Shown: piece after piece, positions 58,048 to 64,000 of the stretch
Layout: every line of letters begins with the position of its first letter
Position numbering within the stretch: the stretch's first letter is position 1
Assembly (NCBI GenBank): GCA_964608265.1
Contig: CAZSNP010000011.1
Span: 24,192-88,191, forward strand
From: JANWXR01 sp964608265
Lineage (GTDB): Bacteria; Chloroflexota; Anaerolineae; Anaerolineales; UBA6663
Length of the DNA: 64,000 nucleotides
Direction of reading: 5' to 3'
Program-made: the position numbers and the translations under genes
Notes under the pieces: model-generated
Databases searched by the model: none
The model's input: only the letters and a program-made list of their open reading frames with translations
What the model was told of the DNA's origin: nothing

Positions 58048-59790
58048 TCATTCCCTCATTTCTTGTTCGCCCGTCAGCGGCACATGCACCGAGATGCGCG
58101 TGCCTTTGCCCTCGGCTGAATCAATGCGGACGGTGCCGTTGAGCATCTCGGCTCGCTCGCGCATGTTCACCATCCCCAGACTGCCGCGCCGGTCGTAGTC
58201 GGCATCGACTGCGCCGACGTTGAACCCCACTCCGTCGTCCTGAATATCCAGCGTCAGTGTATCGCGGCTCAGGCGCAGCCGCACCCAAATGTGTTCGGCC
58301 TGGGCGTGCTTCCGGGCGTTATTCACTGCTTCCTCTGCAATATAGAATAACACGCCTTGTTGATTCTTCTCCAACCGATCTTCGACGGCGTTATCGGCCT
58401 CGACGATGACGTTCTGGCTGTGCGTGTCGCGCATCTTCTCGCCGAGTTGCCTGAGCGCCGCCGTCAGCCCCTGGCTCTCGAGCACCAGTGGGCGCAAGGT
58501 GAAGAGCATGTGCCGAATCTCTTTGGTCGTCTTGCGCGCCAGGTCCTCCATTTTGAATAGCTCTTCGCCGGTGGATTTGACATCGCGCTCAAGCAAGCGC
58601 CGCGCGAAGTTGGCCCGCATGGCCAGGGCGGCCACCGCCTGCGTCGGGCCATCGTGCAGATCGCGAGCCAGTTTCTTGTTGGCCTCCTCCTGCACCGACA
58701 CCAAGCGCTCCTTTTCCTGTCGCAGACTCTGATAGAGCTGCGCGTTTTGCAACGCGATGATGGCCTGATTGACCATGGCGTTGAAAAACGCGCGCTGATC
58801 GTCGTCGAAGAAATCAGGGTCGGGATGGGCGTAGAGCACGACGCCGTATGTCGAAAGGCCGACGCGCAACGGCAGGGCCATCAACGCGTGACAGCCGCGC
58901 AGCCCGACGAATTGCTGCAATTCCTGATCGCGGTCGGGGTCAGTGATGATGACGGGGTCGCCGGTGCGGATGACCTGCGCCAACACTCCCGCCTGGGCGT
59001 CGCACACTGTGCGCTGATCGGCCTGCGGCAGACGCCAGGCTGCGCCAACGCGGAGTTTTTCATCCTCGAACAACAACACGATGCCGATCATCTCGCTGGA
59101 GGCGGCCGGCAACCCCTCGGCCCCAAGCGCCCCGAAGTTGAGCGCGGCGTCGAGCACCTTTTCGTAATCGAGCGTGGCCGAGACCATCGAGGCCATGTCG
59201 TAAATGGCGCGGGCGTGTTTGCGCAGGCTTTGGGCCTGGCGTGCCCCCTGTTGCTGCTCGCGGCGATAGATGGCATCGAGCAGGCGGCGCAATTGCTGGC
59301 CGACGACGGCGGCGACGATGGTGGCCGGCAGCAGCACGACGGCGGCCGAGCCAATGCGCGAAAGCTGCACCGGATCGTTGCCGCCGGTGAGGAGGATCAC
59401 GGCGGTCTGCCCGGCCAAAAACAGAATCGCCACTAACAGCGCCGAGGTCCAGCGATGGCGCAACGCCGTCGTCAGGCTGGGCAGCAGCCCGATCCACAAC
59501 AGCGGTCCAAGGCCGGCCTCGGCGGCCCCGAAGAGCGCCAGCCCGAGCACGCCATCTACGGCCAGTGAGATCCACGGCAGGGCCGGCCGCCAGTAGCCGA
59601 AGAACTCCAGGAACGTGAGGATGATATTGAACAACACCAGCGCGACCAGAAACCCGATATCGGTGTTGGTCACCGGCCCGGCCCGATCGCCGACGAACAA
59701 GAACGCCGCCACCGCCGCGATGATGAGCCAACGCAGGTTGAAGATCAACCACTCCATGCGGTTTGCGGTCAGAGTGCGTTGGGACAGCAT
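58048..59790 (-). CDS. Membrane sensor histidine kinase (NarX/DesK-type, with GAF domain)
   Basis: 580 residues, start MLSQRTLTANRMEWLIFNLR. Four to six N-terminal membrane helices (residues 15-170), a short coiled coil, a GAF domain (residues ~190-350, IYDMASMVSATLDYEKVLD to YGVVLYAHPDPDFF), then a HisKA_3 domain with phosphoacceptor His in LARDLHDGPTQAVAALAMRA (about residue 400). HATPase domain: EEAVNNARKHAQAEH (N box) and LTLDIQDDGVGFN (G1), RRGSLGMVNMRERAEM (G2). Such kinases partner with LuxR-type response regulators, but none is adjacent. An XRE-type gene follows three bases later. Confidence 0.92.
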   Translation of the reverse strand: MLSQRTLTANRMEWLIFNLRWLIIAAVAAFLFVGDRAGPVTNTDIGFLVALVLFNIILTFLEFFGYWRPALPWISLAVDGVLGLALFGAAEAGLGPLLWIGLLPSLTTALRHRWTSALLVAILFLAGQTAVILLTGGNDPVQLSRIGSAAVVLLPATIVAAVVGQQLRRLLDAIYRREQQQGARQAQSLRKHARAIYDMASMVSATLDYEKVLDAALNFGALGAEGLPAASSEMIGIVLLFEDEKLRVGAAWRLPQADQRTVCDAQAGVLAQVIRTGDPVIITDPDRDQELQQFVGLRGCHALMALPLRVGLSTYGVVLYAHPDPDFFDDDQRAFFNAMVNQAIIALQNAQLYQSLRQEKERLVSVQEEANKKLARDLHDGPTQAVAALAMRANFARRLLERDVKSTGEELFKMEDLARKTTKEIRHMLFTLRPLVLESQGLTAALRQLGEKMRDTHSQNVIVEADNAVEDRLEKNQQGVLFYIAEEAVNNARKHAQAEHIWVRLRLSRDTLTLDIQDDGVGFNVGAVDADYDRRGSLGMVNMRERAEMLNGTVRIDSAEGKGTRISVHVPLTGEQEMRE

Positions 59791-59830
59791 ACCGAGAATG
59801 ATACCGAAGGGCGGATGGGCCGGACGTGGA

Positions 59831-59874
59831 AAAGAAAAGAGCCGCCGCGCTCGAAGGCAACCGCGCGGCGGCTC
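59831..59874 (-). terminator. Terminator after the DUF4177-like gene
   Basis: GAGCCGCCGCGC (59839-59850) and GCGCGGCGGCTC (59863-59874) pair perfectly over 12 bases. On the minus strand TTTTCTTTT follows. Confidence 0.87.
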
Positions 59875-59887
59875 GCAAGGCTCAGCG

Positions 59888-60253
59888 TTATCGCCGCCGC
59901 GCAGCCTTCTTGCGGGCGGGCGCTTTCGCCTTGATCGCTTTGCGCGCCGGCGCCGGTTTGGCGCTGGCCTCACGTTTGAAGACCAGGCCCTCGCCGCCCG
60001 TCAGGCCGGTGTTCATGTCGTCGAGCAACTCCCAGCCGTCGGCGCCGAGGCGGTTGAGGACCGCCGGCAGGATCGGGTAAGACAGCGAGGCGTGCAAATC
60101 GTCGAACTCGGCGTTGTAGCTACGGAAAGGCTCTTCGGTGATCTCCTCGGGCATGAGCGGCTCGGCGTAGTTGAACACCCGATTGACATGCCACTTCGAA
60201 TCCGGCCCGTTGCTCAGGCGGGTCAGGATGCAGTATTCCCATCGCGTTGCCAT
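59888..60253 (-). CDS. Small protein with DUF4177-like core and basic tail
   Basis: 121 residues, start MATRWEYCILTRLSNGPDSK, with AAGGAGA before the ATG. The core resembles DUF4177-type proteins, which have WEY at the start and LGADGWELL near the middle (VLNRLGADGWELLDDMN). The tail of ~27 residues is rich in Lys, Arg and Ala (KAIKAKAPARKKAARRR), as in nucleic-acid-binding or histone-like tails. No membrane segment. Function unknown. It is separated from the neighbouring kinase genes by a terminator on one side. Confidence 0.7.
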   Translation of the reverse strand: MATRWEYCILTRLSNGPDSKWHVNRVFNYAEPLMPEEITEEPFRSYNAEFDDLHASLSYPILPAVLNRLGADGWELLDDMNTGLTGGEGLVFKREASAKPAPARKAIKAKAPARKKAARRR

Positions 60254-60328
60254 AGACGCTTATCTCCTTGAGGGTGTGGTTCCGGGTACGCAAAGGATAC
60301 CCGGCTTGGCGTGCTCCGTCAAAAGCGA

Positions 60329-62062
60329 TTAAGGGCGGGTGACTCGAAAATCATCGAAGCGCACCTCGCCCGGTTGATTGTCGAAGGTGCGGACGAACAC
60401 GCCGGTCCGGCCGCCGGTGAAGGTCTCATCTTGAACCGCCGCCAGCTGCACGCCGTCCACCGTGAGCTTCAGTTCGCCGTTGGCGCACTCCAGCGCAAGG
60501 GCATAGCTCGCCTGGTCAATGGCGATGAGATCGGACGACAGCCACTGGTTGTTGGTCGCGTCGGTGAGGAACAGATCGTCGTCGTTTTGGGTGCGCACGA
60601 TGGCGTAAAAGCCGTCGGGCGAGATGCCGCCATAGTAGAAGTTCGCGTCATCAACGTAGTTGCAGATCAGGCCCAAACCCACGTCGTTCGCGCCGGTGAT
60701 CCGGGCAGTCACTTCGTACTTCGCGCTGCTGAAATCCTGATCGGCCATCCCCCACATGAACCAGTTGGCCTTCTCGACGCGCGTGACGTATTCGCCCCCA
60801 TCGTAGGCCAGCGATACACCTTCGCCGTCCGCCAGCGTCACCGTTTCCCAGGTTCCGTCGTCGCTGGCAAAATCATCGGTGAAGAGTGCGCTGCCCGGCG
60901 CCGGGGTGGCATTCACCGCCGACATGATCGTGCCGCCGAACAGCACGGCGCACAAGCCGCAGCTCACTAGCAACACCGCCGCCGCGCCCAGGCCAATCCA
61001 CAACCACGGGGGGCGTTTGGTCGCGGCGGGCGGCGTGGCGGTTGAGGCAGGCGGTACGGTGAACGAGCCGCCGGTCGGCAGCGAGCCGCTGCTCGCCGCG
61101 GTGAGGGACATCCCGCTGGAACCGGTTGCCGGGGCCGTCTCCGACTCCGTCGGCAACCATCCCAAACCACGACTGGCCGGCTCGGTTTCGGGCTGGGTAT
61201 TCAGCACCGTGCCGGCCGGGGGCGCCTCGAGGGGCGTGCTGGCGACGGCGGTGGAGAGTGCCCGGGCGAACTCGGCGGCGGTGGCGTAACGTTGCGCCGG
61301 GTCTTTGGCCAGCGCCTTCAGCACCACGGCCTCGACCTCGGGGGGCAGGTCGGGGCGCAACTCGCGCAGCGGTCGCGGCGCTTCGCTGACGTGTTTGAAG
61401 ATCACGCCCATCGGCGTGGTGGCGCGGAAGAGTTGCTGGCCGGTGAGGCATTGATAAACGACGACGCCGAGTGAGTACAGATCGGCGCGGTGGTCGAGCG
61501 CGTCGCCGCGCGCCTGTTCCGGGCTCATGTAATCGGGCGTGCCGATGATGCCGGTGCCGGTGAGGTTGGTGTTGCTCTCCATCACCTTGGCGATGCCGAA
61601 GTCGGAGAGGTAGGGGTTGTCGTGCTGGTCGAAGAGGATGTTGTTGGGCTTGACGTCGCGGTGGAGCACGCCCTGCGAGTTGGCGTATTCGAGCGCCTGT
61701 GCCACCGGGGTCGCAATCCGGACGACCTCGCTCAGCGGCAGCGGGCCGCCCTTCAGGCGGTCGGCCAGCGTGCCCCTGGTCATCAGCGGCATGACGATGA
61801 AGGGCATGCCGTTGGCCTCGCCAAAATCGTACAGCGGCAGGATGGCGGGGTGGTTGAGCTTGGCCAGCGTGCGCGCCTCGTTGGTGAAGCGTGTGCCGAA
61901 GTTGGGATCGTACAGCAGTTCGGCGGGCAGCACCTTCACTGCCACCGAGCGGTCAATCGAGGCCTGAAAGCCGCGATACACCGCCGCCATGCCGCCGCGT
62001 CCCAGCAGCTGCACCAGCTCATATGACCCGAATTGTTTGCCGAGAAGGGGATCAGTGCTCAT
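60329..62062 (-). CDS. Receptor-type Ser/Thr protein kinase with C-terminal sensor-like domain
   Basis: 577 residues, start MSTDPLLGKQFGSYELVQLL with GGAG ahead. Kinase domain at residues ~12-275: LGRGGMAAVYRG, SVAVKVLPAE, LHRDVKPNNILF (canonical HRD), DFGIAKVMES and YMSPEQARGD. A Thr/Ser/Pro-rich linker with TATPPAATKRPP leads to a membrane segment WLWIGLGAAAVLLVSCGLCA. The last ~190 residues are outside the cell and beta-rich (FSSAKYEVTARITG, FYYGGISPDGFYAIVRTQND, VQLAAVQDETFTGGRTGVFV), like DUF1080/concanavalin-type lectin folds. No PASTA repeats. Ligand unknown. Confidence 0.92.
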   Translation of the reverse strand: MSTDPLLGKQFGSYELVQLLGRGGMAAVYRGFQASIDRSVAVKVLPAELLYDPNFGTRFTNEARTLAKLNHPAILPLYDFGEANGMPFIVMPLMTRGTLADRLKGGPLPLSEVVRIATPVAQALEYANSQGVLHRDVKPNNILFDQHDNPYLSDFGIAKVMESNTNLTGTGIIGTPDYMSPEQARGDALDHRADLYSLGVVVYQCLTGQQLFRATTPMGVIFKHVSEAPRPLRELRPDLPPEVEAVVLKALAKDPAQRYATAAEFARALSTAVASTPLEAPPAGTVLNTQPETEPASRGLGWLPTESETAPATGSSGMSLTAASSGSLPTGGSFTVPPASTATPPAATKRPPWLWIGLGAAAVLLVSCGLCAVLFGGTIMSAVNATPAPGSALFTDDFASDDGTWETVTLADGEGVSLAYDGGEYVTRVEKANWFMWGMADQDFSSAKYEVTARITGANDVGLGLICNYVDDANFYYGGISPDGFYAIVRTQNDDDLFLTDATNNQWLSSDLIAIDQASYALALECANGELKLTVDGVQLAAVQDETFTGGRTGVFVRTFDNQPGEVRFDDFRVTRP

Positions 62063-62201
62063 GGACTCCGTCCGTCATAAACGCTAACGGCGCAATTGTA
62101 GCAAACGGCGCGAGCGGCGCAGCGTTGGCGGTCGTTGTGGAATTGTTTGGTTGGACGGATGTTACAATGCCGCCACGTCCCCGCTCCACAACAGAAAGGG
62201 A

Positions 62202-62259
62202 ACACGGACGGGCGCGGAGAAACACGGATGAGTCCGGGTGTCTCCGCCTGCCTCCGTGT
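62202..62259. repeat. Imperfect palindrome upstream of the M20 peptidase gene
   Basis: ACACGGA (62202-62208) pairs with TCCGTGT (62253-62259), and GCGGAGA (62214-62220) with TCTCCGC (62241-62247). The left arm contains two copies of AACACGGA. It is of the same class as the CACGAA palindromes near folP. Confidence 0.75.
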
Positions 62260-62270
62260 CCGCGACTCGC

Positions 62271-63614
62271 ATGGAAAGATTCTACGCCTACCTCGACGCC
62301 AATCGCGAACGCTTCCTCGACGAACTCAAACGCTACTGCGCGCAGCCCAGCGTGGCCGCCCAGGGTTGGGGCATGACCGAGATGGCCGCCCTGTGCAAAG
62401 AGCGGCTCGCGGCGCGTGGCTTTAACGTCCGCGTCATCCCCACCAAAGGCTTCCCGGTGGTGTACGCCGAACTGGGCGATGGGCCGCGCACGCTGATGAT
62501 CTACGATCACTACGACGTGCAGCCGCCCGAGCCGCTCGAGCTGTGGGACTCGCCGGCCTTCGAGCCGACGGTGCGTGACGGCAAGCTGTTCGCGCGCGGG
62601 GTGTCGGATAACAAGGGAGACCAGTTGTGCCGGATGCAGGCCATCGAGGCCTGGCTGGCGACGATGGGGCCGCTGCCGCTCAAGATCAAATGGGTGATCG
62701 AGGGCGAGGAGGAGATCGGCAGCCCGAACCTCGACGCCTTCGCGCACGAACACGCCGTGATGCTCAAGGCCGACGGCTGCCTGTGGGAGTTCGGCGGCAA
62801 GAACGAGAGCGACCGGGTTGTGCTCACCCTCGGCCTCAAGGGCATTGCGTACTTTGAATTGCGATTGAAGATGATGGACGTGGATGCGCATTCGGGCGGC
62901 GCGCCGTTTCTGCCCAACGCGCCGTGGCGGCTGCTGTGGGCGCTCAGCTCGCTGCGCGCGCCCGATGGCAAAATCACGCTCGACGATTACTGGCAGCATG
63001 TCGTGCCGCCCAGCGCCGAAGACCTGGACCGCGTGGACGCACTGCCGTTCGAGTCCGACAAGATCAAAACCATTTACGGCGCGAAGGAGTGGCTGTTTGG
63101 GATGGATGACCGCACGGCCAGCCGCGCGCTGCGCTACGAGCCGACGCTGACGATTTGCGGCTTGCACGCCGGCTACACTGGCGAGGGTGCGAAGACCGTG
63201 CTGCCGAAGGAAGCGCGCGCCAAACTTGATTTCCGCCTCGTCCCTGACCTCACGCCCGACTTAATCTTCGAGTTGTTGCGCAAGCATTTGGATCGGCGCG
63301 GCTACGGCGATATCGAAATCGTCCGCTTCAGCGCCGAGCATACCGCGCGCACTCAGCCCGACGCCGCGATCGTGCAGGCCGCCGTGCGCGCTGCGCGGGC
63401 GGTGTACGGTCACGAGCCGTTGCTCGACCCGACCAGCGGCGGCTCCGGGCCGATGTATCCACTCTCGACGATGCTGGGGATTCCGGCAGTGTGCGCGGGC
63501 ATCGGCTACCCCGGCTCGCGCGCGCACGCGCCCAACGAAAACATCCGCCTCGACGATTACTGGCAGTGCCAGAAATTCATCGGGCACTTGATTCAGGAAT
63601 TTGCCCAGGACTGA
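62271..63614 (+). CDS. M20-family metallopeptidase (dipeptidase-like)
   Basis: 447 residues, start MERFYAYLDANRERFLDELK. Metal and catalytic residues of the M20/M28 fold: YDHYDVQPPEPLELW (His, Asp), GRLFARG-type KLFARGVSDNKGDQLC, EGEEEIGSPNLDAF (catalytic Glu pair) and the C-terminal His in SRAHAPNENIRLDDYWQ. A dimerisation domain is inserted between about residues 185 and 330 (DVDAHSGGAPFLPNAPWRL). It resembles carnosinase/CNDP-type and succinyl-diaminopimelate-like dipeptidases. No signal peptide, so it is cytoplasmic. Alone on the plus strand behind a palindromic repeat. Confidence 0.92.
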   Translation: MERFYAYLDANRERFLDELKRYCAQPSVAAQGWGMTEMAALCKERLAARGFNVRVIPTKGFPVVYAELGDGPRTLMIYDHYDVQPPEPLELWDSPAFEPTVRDGKLFARGVSDNKGDQLCRMQAIEAWLATMGPLPLKIKWVIEGEEEIGSPNLDAFAHEHAVMLKADGCLWEFGGKNESDRVVLTLGLKGIAYFELRLKMMDVDAHSGGAPFLPNAPWRLLWALSSLRAPDGKITLDDYWQHVVPPSAEDLDRVDALPFESDKIKTIYGAKEWLFGMDDRTASRALRYEPTLTICGLHAGYTGEGAKTVLPKEARAKLDFRLVPDLTPDLIFELLRKHLDRRGYGDIEIVRFSAEHTARTQPDAAIVQAAVRAARAVYGHEPLLDPTSGGSGPMYPLSTMLGIPAVCAGIGYPGSRAHAPNENIRLDDYWQCQKFIGHLIQEFAQD

Positions 63615-63638
63615 GCTATGCAAAATTGTCTTTCTAAC

Positions 63639-63667
63639 TTGACTTTGATTGGCCCAAGGCGTATTCT
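63639..63667 (+). promoter_or_regulatory. Promoter of the MauE-like gene
   Basis: TTGACT (63639-63644) and TATTCT (63662-63667) are exactly 17 bases apart, 22 bases before the ATG. Confidence 0.65.
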
Positions 63668-63689
63668 TCTGGCAGTCAAAAGGTGAAGC

Positions 63690-64000
63690 ATGGATAGTCA
63701 GGAAATTGCGATTGTCCTGCGGTTGGTGTTGGGCATCACCCTGACTCTCGGAGGCATAACAAAAATCAAATACCTGTCAGTGTTTGTGCAGGGAGTGCTT
63801 CAATATCGTGTTCTTCCTGTGTCACTGGCTCGTTGGTATGGGCGCTTGCTGCCGTTCGTGGAGGTCGGTACAGGCGCTTTTTTGATTCTTGGGCTTGGGA
63901 CTCAGATCGTTGCCGTTGTTTCTGCCCTCATATTTGCATCCTTCGCAATTGCAGTTGGGGTAAACCTCACCCGTAAGCGGGAGATGCCGTGCTACTGTTT
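63690..64000 (+). CDS. MauE-like membrane protein, N-terminal part (runs off window)
   Basis: About 103 codons are visible: MDSQEIAIVLRLVLGITLTL, GGITKIKYLSVFVQGVL, ending near RKREMPCYCF at the window edge, with AGGTGA ahead of the ATG. There are three hydrophobic segments. The Cys-containing pattern IPCYCFG (here MPCYCF) at the end of the third helix is the mark of the MauE/DoxX-related family, which works with a disulfide partner (MauD) in maturing periplasmic proteins. GC is lower than in the neighbouring genes. It starts from its own promoter. Confidence 0.8.
   Translation, partial: MDSQEIAIVLRLVLGITLTLGGITKIKYLSVFVQGVLQYRVLPVSLARWYGRLLPFVEVGTGAFLILGLGTQIVAVVSALIFASFAIAVGVNLTRKREMPCYC

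Noticed and set aside
60276..60298. CCGGGTA/TACCCGG inverted repeat as a terminator upstream of the DUF4177-like gene
   Set aside because: No T-run on either strand; it may be an operator but nothing supports it.

Overview
The window looks like a chromosomal contig from a high-GC bacterium, most likely a member of Chloroflexota (Anaerolineae-like). The reasons are indirect: HerA-NurA beside Mre11-Rad50 nucleases, Thr-Pro-rich secreted proteins, several Ser/Thr kinases, a divergent primary sigma factor, and intergenic palindromes that differ from gap to gap. No rRNA, tRNA or CRISPR array was seen, so taxonomy is an inference. Most of the window is GC-rich. Two blocks (about 21.4-23.8 kb and 49.4-51.9 kb) are clearly less GC-rich and carry secreted proteins of unknown function.

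Layout. 0-6.3 kb (minus strand): a propionyl/acyl-CoA carboxylase and methylmalonyl-CoA mutase set (biotin carboxylase, biotin carrier, mutase N-terminus), with two membrane glycosyltransferase-like genes between the two carboxylase subunits. 6.4-9.5 kb: thiolase, arginase-family hydrolase, OmpR-type response regulator. 9.7-19.5 kb (plus strand): a DNA-repair region with NurA, a stand-alone HAS-barrel-like protein, HerA, a broken VapBC module, two PstB fragments, a YcaQ-type DNA glycosylase, Mre11/SbcD and Rad50/SbcC. 19.6-26.1 kb: MTA/SAH deaminase-type amidohydrolase, secreted unknowns, LuxR-type regulator, CAP-domain protein and HtrA protease. 26.2-31.3 kb: a MITE-like element, acyl-CoA ligase, HAD phosphatase with a frameshifted DUF2255 gene, and an MscS channel with a cyclic-nucleotide-binding domain. 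31.4-41.4 kb: FtsH, Ser/Thr kinase, FabF, FolP, FolK, peptide-type solute-binding protein, SecG, a candidate 6S RNA, a CaCA antiporter and a cold-shock protein with a terminator-like hairpin in its leader.

41.7-49.3 kb holds the most distinctive metabolic locus. Four ligase genes lie in one direction: a RimK-like ATP-grasp, a circularly permuted ATP-grasp, a COG2170 GCS2-type carboxylate-amine ligase and another ATP-grasp. Two paralogous esterases and a decaying HicBA module lie upstream. By analogy with amidoligase operons this should make or attach a small peptide-like product, but the product is unknown. 49.4-64 kb: a secreted transglycosylase-like protein, a TolB-like propeller, a subtilase fused to a glycogen-binding-type domain, the primary sigma factor with DUF177, RdgB, TrxB, a histidine kinase with an XRE regulator, a second Ser/Thr kinase, an M20 peptidase and the start of a MauE-like gene.

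Many gaps carry imperfect palindromes built from short words (CACGAA, GTGACC, AGTAGCC, GTGAAACG and others). Several supply stop codons or C-terminal tails to adjacent genes. Some genes are decaying (vapC, hicA, DUF2255, pstB), pointing to turnover of accessory modules in an otherwise housekeeping region.
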